A DNA stretch of 64,000 nucleotides from Chenggangzhangella methanolivorans (GCF_019797865.1 NZ_CP081869.1:2186001-2250000), one strand, 5' to 3'. Counted from the first letter of the stretch, positions 1 to 8,304 are shown. Notes: a model not told the origin generated them from the letters alone. Numbers and translations: made by a program.

Positions 1-177
1 TTGTGGGCGTCGGGCGCCCATGTCCGCGCCAGCGCGCGCGGCCGGACGTCGCCGCCGGGGCGCGCGCCTGTGGACCGCGCCCTCTCGGCGGGGTTTCGGC
101 GCGGGCGTCTTCCGGCCTGGCGCCCTATCCTCTTCTCTTCGGCGGGTGTCGGCCCGCGACGAGCCTGGAGGAGCGAC

Positions 178-687
178 ATGCTGGCCTTCACGACGACGGC
201 CTCGCCGGTCGGGGAACTCACGCTGGCGGCGAGCGGCGCCGGGCTCGCGGCGATCCTCTGGGAGAACGACCGCCCGGGCCGCGTGCCGCTCGGCGACATG
301 ACGCGGGACGACCGGCACGAGACGCTCGCCGAGGCGAGCCGGCAGCTTGGCGAGTATTTCGCGGGGCGGCGGACCCGCTTCGACCTGCCCCTCGACTTCC
401 AGGGCACCGACTTCCAGCGCGACGTCTGGGCCGCGCTCGTCGCGATCCCCTATGGCGAGACGCGCAGCTATGGCGAGATCGCCCGCGCGGTCGGGCGGCC
501 CGACGCGGTGCGAGCCGTCGGCGCCGCCAACGGGCGCAACCCGATCTCGATCGTCGCGCCGTGCCACCGCGTCATCGGCGCCTCGGGCAAGCTCACGGGT
601 TTTGCGGGCGGCCTGAACGCCAAGGCGTTCCTGCTGGAGCTCGAGCGCTCGAGGACGACGCCGGACCTGTTCGCCGCGGCGTCCTAA
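178..687 (+). CDS. ogt: methylated-DNA--[protein]-cysteine S-methyltransferase
   Basis: Suicide repair enzyme that transfers the alkyl group from O6-alkylguanine or O4-alkylthymine in DNA to its own cysteine. The 169-aa product has the family active site PCHRV, with the acceptor Cys at about residue 129, preceded by the DNA-binding helix region containing SYGEIARAVGRP. The open frame continues upstream to the window edge. I chose the ATG at 178 because a strong GGAGGAG Shine-Dalgarno (168-173) lies just upstream and the protein then begins at the usual N-terminal domain. It stands alone, followed by the repeat array. Family assignment is secure; ogt versus ada C-terminal-type naming is conventional. 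Confidence 0.93.
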   Translation: MLAFTTTASPVGELTLAASGAGLAAILWENDRPGRVPLGDMTRDDRHETLAEASRQLGEYFAGRRTRFDLPLDFQGTDFQRDVWAALVAIPYGETRSYGEIARAVGRPDAVRAVGAANGRNPISIVAPCHRVIGASGKLTGFAGGLNAKAFLLELERSRTTPDLFAAAS

Positions 688-739
688 AAACGCGCGGAAA
701 CCGCGGGCCTTGAGAGCGGATGCAGAGAACCGCCGCCCC

Positions 740-1603
740 TTTAAGAACTGACGCGGGGAAGCCCAGCCCGTCATCCCGGGCCTGACCCGGGATCCAGAAC
801 CGACGCCGCAGCGAGATCTGGATCGGCCGCCTCGGCTCTGGATCCCGGCTCTGCGGCCGGGATGACGGCGAGGATCGCGCGTTCAACCGCCGCCCTTGAG
901 AACCGACGCGCCGGAACCACCGCCCGTCATCCCGGGCCTGTCCCGGGATCCAGAACCGACGCCGCAGCGGGATCTGGATCGGACGCCTCGGTTCTGGATC
1001 CCGGCTCTTCGGCCGGGATGACGGCGAGGATCGCGCGTTCAACCGCCGCCCTTGAGAACCGACGCGCCGGAACCGCAGCCCGTCATCCCGGCCGCAGAGC
1101 CGGGATGAGGGCGAGGATCGCGCCTCAAACCGCCGCCTTGAGAACTGACGCGGGGAACCACAGCCCGTCATCCCGGGCCTGACCCGGGATCCAGAACCGA
1201 CCCCGCAGCGGGGTCTGGATCGGACGTCTCGGTTCTGGATCCCGGCTCTGCGGCCGGGATGACGACGAGGATCGCGCGTGAAACCGCCGCCCTTGAGAAC
1301 CGACGCGGGGAACCACAGCCCGTCATCCCGGGCTTGACCCGGGATCCAGAACCGACGCCCTCCCGGGATCTGGATCAAACGCCTCGGTTCTGGATCCCGG
1401 CTCTGCGGCCGGGATGACGGCGAGGATCGCGCGTGAAACCGTCGCCCTTGAGAACTGACGCGGGGAACCGCAGCCCGTCATCCCGGGCCTGTCCCGGGAT
1501 CCAGAACCGACGCCGCTGCGGCATCTGGATCGGCCGCCTCGGTTCTGGATCGGACGCCTCGGCTCTGGATCCCGGCTCTGCGGCCGGGATGACGGCGAGG
1601 AGG
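740..1603. repeat. tandem array of ~155-bp intergenic repeat units
   Basis: Units begin near 740, 895, 1051, 1137, 1292 and 1447, each starting about CTTGAGAAC(C/T)GACGC. The spacings are 155, 156, 86, 155 and 155 bp. Each full unit contains an outer inverted pair, GTCATCCCGG near the left and CCGGGATGAC near the right, around inner GATCCAGA/TCTGGATC pairs. The third unit (1051-1136) has lost its centre and is reduced to a small palindrome. No convincing coding sequence is present. The stretch fills the gap between ogt and the terminator of the mgs operon. Confidence 0.9.
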
Positions 1604-1633
1604 TTCGGGAGCTTCGCCCCCTCCGCCGCAGAA

Positions 1634-1672
1634 GAAAAAACGCGGCGCTCCTTCCGGAACGCCGCGCCGCGT
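1634..1672 (-). terminator. rho-independent terminator of the mgs-gmaS operon
   Basis: On the minus strand a perfect 9-bp stem ACGCGGCGC/GCGCCGCGT (1664-1672 with 1640-1648) is followed directly by a T run (1635-1639). It begins 26 bp after the gmaS stop codon. This is a canonical intrinsic terminator, so the operon ends at gmaS. Confidence 0.85.
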
Positions 1673-1697
1673 GAGTTTCAGGCGAAGTCCCGACTGC

Positions 1698-2990
1698 TCA
1701 GCAGTCGAGCGTGTTGTCGCGCTCCCACTGGCTGAGCGTGCGGCAATAGTTGTTCCATTCCTGCATCTTGAGCTTGGAATAGGCGGTGACGAACTCGTCG
1801 CCGAACATGGTCCGCGTGGCCTTCGAGCTCTCGAACAGGCGCAGCGCGTCAAGCAGGTTGAGCGGCAGCTTCTTCACGCCGCGGACCTTGTGCCCGTCGG
1901 TGTACATGTTGATGTCGAGGCGCTTGCCGGGATCGCGCTTGTTGTCCATGCCGTCGAGGCCGGCGGCCAGGATCGCGGCCTGCAGCAGGTAGGGGTTGGC
2001 CGCGCCGTCGCCGAGGCGGAACTCGAACCGGCCCGCATCCGGAATGCGGATCATGTGGGTGCGGTTGTTGCCCGTATAGGTGATCGAGTTCGGGGCCCAG
2101 GTCGCGCCGGACGTGGTCCGGGGCGCATTGATGCGCTTGTAGGAGTTCACCGTCGGGTTGGTGAGCGCGCAGATCGCGTCGGTGTTGTGCATCAGGCCGC
2201 CGATGAAGTGGTAGCCGAGCTCGCTGACGCCGAGCTCCCCCTTCGGGTCCTCGAACAGGTTCTTCTTGCCGTCCCACAGCGACACATGGGCGTGGCAGCC
2301 GGAGCCGGTGAGGTTCACGAAGGGCTTGGGCATGAACGTCGCGCGCAGGCCGTGCTTCTCGGCGATCGACTTCGCCATGAATTTGTAGAAGGCGTGCTGG
2401 TCGGCGGTCTGGAGCGCGGGGCCGTAGTTCCAGTTCATCTCGAACTGGCCGTTGGCGTCCTCGTGGTCGTTCTGGTAGGGGCCCCAGCCGAGCTGGATCA
2501 TCGCGTCGCAGATCTCGGTGATGACGTCGTAGCGACGCATCAGGGCCTGCTGGTCGTAGCAGGGCTTCTCTGCGGTGTCGGAGGGGTCGGAGATCGCGGT
2601 GCCGTCGGCGTTCACCAGGAACATCTCGGGCTCGATGCCCGACTTCATCTGGTAGCCCGACTTGGCGATCATGCGCTTGAGCAGGTTGCGCGGCGCCTGC
2701 TCGACCTCCTTGCCGTCCATCCAGAGGTCGGCGGCCAGCCAGCCGACTTCCGGCTTCCAGGGCAGCTGGATCAGGCTCTCGGGATCGGGCTTGGCGAAGA
2801 GGTCGCTGTCCGACGGGCTCATGTCGAGCCAGGTGGCGAAGCCGGCGAAGCCCGCGCCCGCCTTCTGCATGCCGCCGATCGCGTCGGCCGGCACCAGCTT
2901 GGCGCGCTGGGCGCCGAACAGGTCGGTGTAGGAGATCAGGAAGTACTTGATGCCGCGATCTTTCGCGACTTTGGCCAGATCGGACGCCAT
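1698..2990 (-). CDS. gmaS: type III glutamine synthetase / gamma-glutamylmethylamide synthetase
   Basis: 430-aa ATP-dependent ligase of the GlnT/type III glutamine synthetase family. In methylotrophs the same family makes gamma-glutamylmethylamide from glutamate and methylamine (GmaS). The GS catalytic domain is clear: GIEPEMF (first acidic metal ligands), NGQFEMNWNY, the GSGCHAHVSLW histidine motif, and NNRTHMIRIP with RFEFRLGDGAANPY near the C-terminus. It is the last gene of the mgsA-mgsB-mgsC-gmaS transcription unit, followed by a terminator. In organisms without methylamine growth the gene is usually called glnT. Sequence cannot separate methylamine from ammonia as substrate; the three mgs neighbours favour the N-methylglutamate role. 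Confidence 0.88.
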   Translation of the reverse strand: MASDLAKVAKDRGIKYFLISYTDLFGAQRAKLVPADAIGGMQKAGAGFAGFATWLDMSPSDSDLFAKPDPESLIQLPWKPEVGWLAADLWMDGKEVEQAPRNLLKRMIAKSGYQMKSGIEPEMFLVNADGTAISDPSDTAEKPCYDQQALMRRYDVITEICDAMIQLGWGPYQNDHEDANGQFEMNWNYGPALQTADQHAFYKFMAKSIAEKHGLRATFMPKPFVNLTGSGCHAHVSLWDGKKNLFEDPKGELGVSELGYHFIGGLMHNTDAICALTNPTVNSYKRINAPRTTSGATWAPNSITYTGNNRTHMIRIPDAGRFEFRLGDGAANPYLLQAAILAAGLDGMDNKRDPGKRLDINMYTDGHKVRGVKKLPLNLLDALRLFESSKATRTMFGDEFVTAYSKLKMQEWNNYCRTLSQWERDNTLDC

Positions 2991-3009
2991 TCGTGTCAGT
3001 CCCCGTGCT

Positions 3010-3111
3010 CGTCATCCCGGCCGAGCGAAGCGAGCGCCGGGATCGTCCTCAGAAAAAAGCGCCATTCCGGAGCACGATCCCGGATCGGCCCGACGGCCGT
3101 CCAGGATGACG
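3010..3111. repeat. intergenic inverted-repeat element between gmaS and mgsC
   Basis: About 102 bp bounded by CGTCATCC (3010-3017) and GGATGACG (3104-3111), an 8-bp perfect inverted pair with further GATCCCGG/CCGGGATC pairing inside. The terminal motif matches the 155-bp array and the elements at 19569 and 58390. It sits inside a transcription unit, so it will be carried in the mRNA as a folded spacer. Confidence 0.7.
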
Positions 3112-3128
3112 CCGCCGGCCGGCCGGCC

Positions 3129-4478
3129 TTAGAAGCTTCCGGTCTGCCCGGGGATCCAGTTGGTGCCCGCGAGCGGAACCTGGGCCATGGCCGCGGCCTC
3201 GATGGTCAGCGCCACGAGATCCTCGGGCTCGAGGTTGTGGACGTGGCTCTTGCCGCAGGCGCGCGCGATGGTCTGGGCCTCGAGCGTCATGACCGAGAGG
3301 TAGTTGGCGAGGCGCCGGCCGGCCTTCACGGGGTCGACGCGCTTCATCAGCTCGGCGTTCTGCGTGGTGATGCCGGCCGGGTCGAGGCCCTCGTGCCAGT
3401 CGTCATAGGCGCCGGCGTGGGTGCCGAGCTTCTGGTACTCGTCCTCCCACTGCGGGTCGTTGTCGCCGAGCGCGACGAGCGCCGCCGTGCCGATCGCGAC
3501 GGCGTCGGCGCCGAGCGCGAGCGCCTTCGCGACGTCGGCGCCGTTGCGGATGCCGCCCGAGACGATCAGCTGCACCTTGCGGTGCATGCCGAGGTCCTGG
3601 AGCGCCTTCACGGCGTTGCGGATGCAGGCGAGCGTCGGGATGCCGACATGCTCGATGAACACCTCCTGCGTGGCGGCGGTGCCGCCCTGCATGCCGTCGA
3701 CCACCACGACGTCGGCGCCGGCCTTCACCGCGAGCGCGGTGTCGTAATAGGGCCGCGAGGCGCCGACCTTGACGTAGATCGGCTTCTCCCAGTCGGTGAT
3801 CTCGCGCAGCTCCTCGATCTTGATCTCGAGGTCGTCCGGGCCGGTCCAGTCGGGGTGGCGGCAGGCCGAGCGCTGGTCGATGCCCTCGGGAAGCGTGCGC
3901 ATCTTGGCGACGCGCGGGGAGATCTTCTGACCCAAGAGCATGCCGCCGCCGCCGGGCTTGGCGCCCTGGCCGACGACCACTTCGATCGCGTCCGCCTTGC
4001 GGATGTCGTCCGGGTTCATGCCGTAGCGCGAGGGCAGGTACTGGTAGACGAGCGTCTTGGAATGCCCGCGCTCCTCCTGCGTCATGCCGCCGTCGCCGGT
4101 GGTGGTGGAGGTGCCCATCTGGCTCGCGCCGCGGCCGAGCGCTTCCTTGGCGGGGCCCGAGAGCGAGCCGAAGCTCATGCCCGCGATGGTGATCGGGATC
4201 TTGAGCTCGATCGGCTTCTTGGCGAAGCGGGTGCCGAGCACGACGTCGGTGCCGCACTTTTCGCGATAGCCTTCGAGCGGATAGCGCGAGATCGAGGCGC
4301 CGAGCATCAGCAGGTCGTCGAAGTGGGGCAGCTTGCGCTTCGCGCCGGCGCCGCGGATGTCGTAGATGCCGGTCGCCGCGGCGCGGCGGATTTCGGCCAG
4401 CGTGTGCTGGTCGAAGGTCGCCGACTCGCGCGGGAGCGTGCGGGGCGCGGCGTTGGGGTTCTTGACGTGCTCGTTCAT
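3129..4478 (-). CDS. mgsC: FMN-binding glutamate synthase-like protein, N-methylglutamate synthase subunit C
   Basis: 449-aa protein matching the FMN/synthase domain of GltB (glutamate synthase domain 2, GlxD/MgsC). Features include a TIM-barrel core with PITIAGMSFGSLSGPAKEA, EVVVGQGAKPGGGGML, DVVVVDGMQGGTAATQE and IVSGGIRNGADVAKALALGADAV (split here to show successive barrel motifs). In the N-methylglutamate pathway this subunit exchanges the amine of methylamine onto glutamate with release of ammonia. It lies between mgsB and gmaS on the same strand. Separating the amidotransferase, synthase and GXGXG domains of GltB into three genes is typical of MgsABC/GlxBCD and distinguishes this from a housekeeping glutamate synthase. 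Confidence 0.87.
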   Translation of the reverse strand: MNEHVKNPNAAPRTLPRESATFDQHTLAEIRRAAATGIYDIRGAGAKRKLPHFDDLLMLGASISRYPLEGYREKCGTDVVLGTRFAKKPIELKIPITIAGMSFGSLSGPAKEALGRGASQMGTSTTTGDGGMTQEERGHSKTLVYQYLPSRYGMNPDDIRKADAIEVVVGQGAKPGGGGMLLGQKISPRVAKMRTLPEGIDQRSACRHPDWTGPDDLEIKIEELREITDWEKPIYVKVGASRPYYDTALAVKAGADVVVVDGMQGGTAATQEVFIEHVGIPTLACIRNAVKALQDLGMHRKVQLIVSGGIRNGADVAKALALGADAVAIGTAALVALGDNDPQWEDEYQKLGTHAGAYDDWHEGLDPAGITTQNAELMKRVDPVKAGRRLANYLSVMTLEAQTIARACGKSHVHNLEPEDLVALTIEAAAMAQVPLAGTNWIPGQTGSF

Positions 4479-4503
4479 GACGGGTCTCGCTGCGGAGCGG
4501 GAG

Positions 4504-4623
4504 TGCGTGCTTCGAGACGCGCCGCCGGGGCGGCGCTCCTCAGCATGAGGGACGTGGAGAATGGCAGGCCGGGACCGACCTCATGCCGAGCAGCGGCCGT
4601 CTGGCCGCGTCTCGAAGCACGCA
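4504..4623. repeat. 120-bp element with perfect 18-bp inverted ends
   Basis: The ends TGCGTGCTTCGAGACGCG (4504-4521) and CGCGTCTCGAAGCACGCA (4606-4623) are exact reverse complements. A second imperfect pair lies inside (CTCAGCATGAGG and CCTCATGCCGAG). The element sits in the mgsC-mgsB gap and would form a long RNA stem in the operon transcript. The TGCTTCGAGACG/CCTCAGCATGAGG words are, to my knowledge, widespread in intergenic palindromes of Hyphomicrobiales. No transposase is present. Confidence 0.85.
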
Positions 4624-4646
4624 GTCGGCCTGGCCAAGGCGCCACC

Positions 4647-5354
4647 TCAGTACGCGCCGGCGTTGTCGACGTGGAAGTGGTAGAGATTGCGGGCCGAGCC
4701 GTAGCGCTTGAACTCGCCCGGATCGATCTGGCCGTCGACGCCCGCGGTCTTGAAGCGCTCGAAGAGCTGAGCCTTGTGCTCGTCGCGCATTTCCTTCTCG
4801 ACGCAGTCCGAGCCGAGGCTCTTCACCGAACCGCGCACGTAGAGCCGCGCCTCGTAGATCGAGTCGCCGAGCGCTTCGCCCGCGTCACCGAACACGGTGA
4901 GCGTGCCGGCCTGCGCCATGAAGGCCGACATGTGGCCGATCGAGCCCTTCACGATGATGTCGACGCCCTTCATCGAGATGCCGCAGCGCGCCGCCGCGTT
5001 GCCCTCGATCAGGAGCGTGCCGCCATGCGCGGTCGCGCCGGCGGCCTGGCTGGCGTCGCCCTCGATGTGGACGAAGCCCGACATCATGTTCTGCGCGACG
5101 CCGACGCCCGCGGAGCCGCGGATGTGGATCGTGGCGTGCTTGTTCATGCCGCCGCAATAGTAGCCGACCGGGCCGTCGACCTCGACGGTCACCGGCGCGT
5201 CGACGCCGGCGGCGATGGCGTGGAGGCCGCGCGGGTTGGTCACGCGCCACAGGGAGGCGTTGGAGCCTTCCTTGAGCGCGTGGAGCGCGGAGTTGAGCTC
5301 ACGGACCGTCGACGACGACAGGTCGAAGGCGTGGCTCTGGGTGCTGGCGTTCAT
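4647..5354 (-). CDS. mgsB: GXGXG-domain glutamate synthase-like protein, N-methylglutamate synthase subunit B
   Basis: 235-aa protein corresponding to the C-terminal GXGXG beta-helix domain of glutamate synthase (GlxC/MgsB). Evenly spaced glycine repeats run through residues 60-180, for example GYYCGGMNKHATIHIRGSAG, GDASQAAGATAHGG, GDAGEALGDSIYEA and VRGSVKSLGSDC. This domain has a structural role, bridging the amidotransferase and synthase parts. It lies between mgsA (gap 35 bp) and mgsC; the mgsC gap holds the 120-bp repeat. It forms the N-methylglutamate synthase complex with its neighbours. Confidence 0.87.
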   Translation of the reverse strand: MNASTQSHAFDLSSSTVRELNSALHALKEGSNASLWRVTNPRGLHAIAAGVDAPVTVEVDGPVGYYCGGMNKHATIHIRGSAGVGVAQNMMSGFVHIEGDASQAAGATAHGGTLLIEGNAAARCGISMKGVDIIVKGSIGHMSAFMAQAGTLTVFGDAGEALGDSIYEARLYVRGSVKSLGSDCVEKEMRDEHKAQLFERFKTAGVDGQIDPGEFKRYGSARNLYHFHVDNAGAY

Positions 5355-5389
5355 CGGGCGGTGTCCCCTGGATGCTCGAATGTCGTGTC

Positions 5390-6277
5390 TCAGGCCGCCT
5401 TGCGGTCCCAGAAGTAGACCTTGGCCGGCTCCGGCTCCCAGACCTTGGCGGTCTCGATGCCCGGAAGGCCGGCGAGCGCGCGGTATTCCGAACCGAACGC
5501 GACATACTGGTCGGTCTCGGCCATGACGGCCGGCTTGCAGGCGATCGGGTCGCGCAGCACGCCGAAGCCGGTCTCGGTGCCGACCACGAAGGTGTAGAAG
5601 CCGTCGAGGTCGTCGAGCGAGTCCTCGAGCGCCTCGCCGAGCGAGCGGCCGTCCTTCATGCGCTGGCTGATGTAGGCGGCTGCGATCTCGCTGTCATTGT
5701 CGGTCTCGGCCTTGAAGCCCTGGCGCTCGAGCACGCGGCGGAGGCCCCGGTGGTTCGAAAGCGAGCCGTTGTGCACGAGGCACTGGTCGGTTCCGGTCGA
5801 GAACGGATGCGCGCCGTTGGTGGTCACCGCGCTCTCGGTCGCCATGCGGGTGTGGCCGATGCCGTGGGTGCCCGACATCTGCTCGAGCTTGAAGCGCCGG
5901 GCGACGTCGATCGGCAGGCCGACCTCCTTGTAGAGCTCCATGCGCTCGCCGGCGCCGACGACCGAGACGCCCTCGACGGTTGCAAGCGCGGCGCGGGCCT
6001 CGGCCTCCTTGGCGGCGTCGACGGTGAGCACCGCATGGGTCGAGCGCTCGACGATCGAGGCGCCGTTTCCGACGACCTTTTCGAGCGCCTTGAAGTCATA
6101 GCCTTCGACGGCGCGAAGGGTGAGCTTCACCTTGCCCTTCTCGCCCGCGCCGTAGACGGCGAAGCCCGCCGAGTCCGGCCCGCGGCCGCACATCACGTCG
6201 AGCATCTCGCTCAGCATCTCGCCGAGCTTCGGCTCGAGCGACTTGTCTTTCAGGAAAAGGCCCACGATCCCGCACAT
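5390..6277 (-). CDS. mgsA: class II glutamine amidotransferase-like protein, N-methylglutamate synthase subunit A
   Basis: 295-aa Ntn-hydrolase of the GlxB/MgsA family. It begins MCGIVGLF, so Cys2 would become the catalytic N-terminal nucleophile after Met removal. Other class II amidotransferase motifs are GHTRMATESAV, NGAHPFS and LVHNGSLSN, then DNDSEIAAAYI. In glutamate synthases this domain releases ammonia from glutamine; in MgsABC it is the small subunit. It is the first gene of the minus-strand operon, with a plausible promoter in the 160 bp upstream. Confidence 0.88.
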   Translation of the reverse strand: MCGIVGLFLKDKSLEPKLGEMLSEMLDVMCGRGPDSAGFAVYGAGEKGKVKLTLRAVEGYDFKALEKVVGNGASIVERSTHAVLTVDAAKEAEARAALATVEGVSVVGAGERMELYKEVGLPIDVARRFKLEQMSGTHGIGHTRMATESAVTTNGAHPFSTGTDQCLVHNGSLSNHRGLRRVLERQGFKAETDNDSEIAAAYISQRMKDGRSLGEALEDSLDDLDGFYTFVVGTETGFGVLRDPIACKPAVMAETDQYVAFGSEYRALAGLPGIETAKVWEPEPAKVYFWDRKAA

Positions 6278-6326
6278 GAGGCGTCGCTCCGATCAACCGT
6301 CGCGGCCTGCGCCGCGGTTGATGCGA

Positions 6327-6379
6327 ACGCTAGACGGGGTCGCGGACCACGTCAATCGAACAGGAAAGAAATATTCTTT
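6327..6379 (-). promoter_or_regulatory. candidate mgs operon promoter with AT-rich upstream near-palindrome
   Basis: On the minus strand a TTGACG -35 (6355-6350) and a TAGCGT -10 (6332-6327) are separated by 17 bp, about 50 bp before the mgsA start. Directly upstream lies an AT-rich tract holding the near-palindrome AAAGAATATTTCTTT (6379-6365), which could be an UP element or an operator. The hexamers are imperfect, so this is a motif-level suggestion only. Confidence 0.4.
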
Positions 6380-6440
6380 AAAAGAAACTTTTGCACTGCA
6401 CCATCTAGGCGCGGCGCGCGGCGTGACGCCCGCATAACGT

Positions 6441-7339
6441 TCAGCGCCCGGGCCGGCGCTCGATGCGGTCGGTGACGAAATAGAGCGCGTCGGGCGCCCG
6501 CGAGGCCGTCAGCACGAAGTCCACCGCGCGGCGCGACCCGCCGCGCTCGGCCTCGACGCGGACCGTGAACGCCTTGGGCTCGCTCTCCACCGTCACGAAT
6601 TTGGCGGCGTCGCCGAGAAGGCGCTCGACGGCGTCGCTCTGGCCCTCGTTCTGGCGCTCGGTCTGGGCCGCGGCCTTGAGGGCGGGGATCTGGTCGGCGA
6701 GCCGGGCCCCGCCGGGAATGAGCCGAAGCGTCGCGACGCTCGCCTCGAGCACCGCGATCTTGCCGTCGGGATTGTGCACGGTGAGGTAAGGCCGCAGCTG
6801 CCGCACCTGCGCCGGGGTGACGTCGAGCACGTTCTGAAGCTCGTCGATCCGCTCGAACGGCGCGTTGGCGGGCAGCCGGTTGGGCCCGGCGGCGGAATAT
6901 TGCGGGATCTCCGCCCCGCCATTGTCGGAGGGTTCGTCGTCGAGGTCGCGATAGTCGATCACCGGGCCGCGAAGGTCTCGGGCCGCATACCGGGCGCGCC
7001 GATCGCGGTCCAGAGCGCCGCGAGCAGCTCCGGCGGCGCGCCGTTGAGATCAATTTTGCCGGCTTCCGAGGCGGCGAACAGCGTCACCACCCCGTCGTTG
7101 AGGCGGATGCGCTGGCCGTTCACGAGCTCGGCCGGTCGGCGCAGCGAGAACAGCTCGTAGCCTGCGAGCTCGAGGCCCGACTGCATCAGCGCGTCGATCA
7201 CAAGCGCTTCGCGCGCCGAGGCCGCGCCCACCACGGCGGTGCGCGTCAGATAGGCGACCGCGGCCGCCAGCCCGCCGAGCACGATCAGCGAGACGAGCAC
7301 GGAAACGAGAATGAAGCCGTCGCGGCCGCCGCGCCTCAC
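6441..7339 (-). CDS. gspK: type II secretion minor pseudopilin GspK (frameshifted in this sequence)
   Basis: GspK caps the pseudopilus tip together with GspI and GspJ. The first part (7339-6962) starts at a GTG overlapping the gspJ stop and has the prepilin-like segment GRDGFILVSVLVSLIVLGG followed by KIDLNGAPPELLAAL. The second part (6962-6441) continues with VIDYRDLDDEPSDNGGAE and the helix-hairpin-helix segment FERIDELQNVLDV. The parts are in different frames, joined at about 6960 where one base (probably a G) seems missing in GGCCCGGTGATC. Homology is continuous across the break, so an indel error is likelier than two genes. Last gene of the minus arm. Confidence 0.8.
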
Positions 7340-8304
7340 ATCGGCTCTCCGTCGGAGCCTTGCCGCCCGGCCGCAGGGCGGCCCGGCTGCGTCGCGCCTC
7401 CCGCCCCGCCGGACTGGTCGCGGTCGACGCGGCTGCAGAAGCGCTTTTCGGGATCGGCGCAGCCCGGCTCGCCCGACAGCAGGATCGGCACGCGCAGCGA
7501 GCCGAGCGGCCGGCCGGTCGCGATGTCGGAGCGGTCGATCCGCACCGCGGCCGGCATGCGGCGCCGGTCGGTCCAGGCGTCGAGGATCACCTCTTCGCCG
7601 TTCTGGTCCTTGTCCACATAGGCGAAGCGGATCCGCTCCGGCCCCGGGGCCACGCGCGCCACGGGGCCGAGGCGAACGGCGTCCGGCCCCTTGGCCTCCG
7701 GGCCGATCGCGCCCTCCGCGCGCAGCACCGCGCCCGAGGCGTCGACCTGGTAGACCACGAGGACCGGGGCCCGAAGCCCGGTCGCGAGCTCCGGCGTCAG
7801 CGCGAACAGCACCCGCTCCGGGGTGCCCGAGAACACGAAGTTGCGGTCGGGCTCCTTTTCGGCCGCCTGCTGCTCGCCGTCCGGCGACTGGCGGGGATCG
7901 GCGTTCGATCGGCCGCCCGTCTGCGGGCCGCCGTCGTCCTCCTCGTTCGAGCCCGGGCGAGGGCGCGCGTTCGGGCTCGCTCCGCCCGGCTGTGCAGCGG
8001 CCCGGGTCGGCGTCGCGCCGCCAGCCGTCCGCTCCTCCGGGGCCCAGCGCTGGCGGCTCGTCTGCCGAAGCTCGCTCGCGACGGTCCAGACGGTGCGGCC
8101 GGCGACCTCCATGGTCTCGACCCGGAAGGCGGTGCGGTCGGCGGAGCGGCGCAGCATGCCCGTGAAGGCGAGCAGCGCCGCGATCAGCAGCGCCGAGATC
8201 GCGAGCGCCGACAGCGCCTCGACCAGCAGGAACCCGTCGCGGCCCGAGCCTGGACAGCCCCCGCCGGAACGTCGCGGCCCCCGGCCGTCCGCCCGCGCGC
8301 CCAT
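7336..8304 (-). CDS. gspJ: type II secretion minor pseudopilin GspJ
   Basis: 322-aa prepilin-like protein. After a 22-residue basic leader it has GRDGFLLVEALSALAISALL, a type IV prepilin cleavage site (G^F with Glu at +5) and a hydrophobic helix. A low-complexity Pro/Gly/Gln-rich stretch spans roughly residues 90-155. The C-terminal part resembles GspJ beta domains, with few landmark residues. It follows gspI immediately and overlaps gspK by 4 bp (GTGA). The order H-I-J-K supports the identity more than the sequence does. Confidence 0.8.
   Translation of the reverse strand: MGARADGRGPRRSGGGCPGSGRDGFLLVEALSALAISALLIAALLAFTGMLRRSADRTAFRVETMEVAGRTVWTVASELRQTSRQRWAPEERTAGGATPTRAAAQPGGASPNARPRPGSNEEDDGGPQTGGRSNADPRQSPDGEQQAAEKEPDRNFVFSGTPERVLFALTPELATGLRAPVLVVYQVDASGAVLRAEGAIGPEAKGPDAVRLGPVARVAPGPERIRFAYVDKDQNGEEVILDAWTDRRRMPAAVRIDRSDIATGRPLGSLRVPILLSGEPGCADPEKRFCSRVDRDQSGGAGGATQPGRPAAGRQGSDGEPM

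Noticed and set aside
740..1603. CRISPR array
   Set aside because: Units are about 155 bp and repeated over their whole length; there are no short direct repeats with unique spacers and no cas genes.
1671..5417. A plus-strand open frame of over 1,200 codons opposite gmaS, mgsC and mgsB
   Set aside because: Its translation is the antisense of three well-recognised genes, with composition typical of GC-rich shadow frames (His/Arg/Ala/Val-rich without domains).
6350..6410. Sigma-54 promoter upstream of mgsA
   Set aside because: A TGG...TGC pair exists on the minus strand, but the GG-GC spacing does not fit the required 10 bp.
6441..7339. Two separate genes instead of one gspK
   Set aside because: The GTGA-type overlap looks like a coupled gene pair, but the second piece starts exactly at the conserved IDYRDLDDEP motif in the middle of GspK, so a frameshift explains it better.
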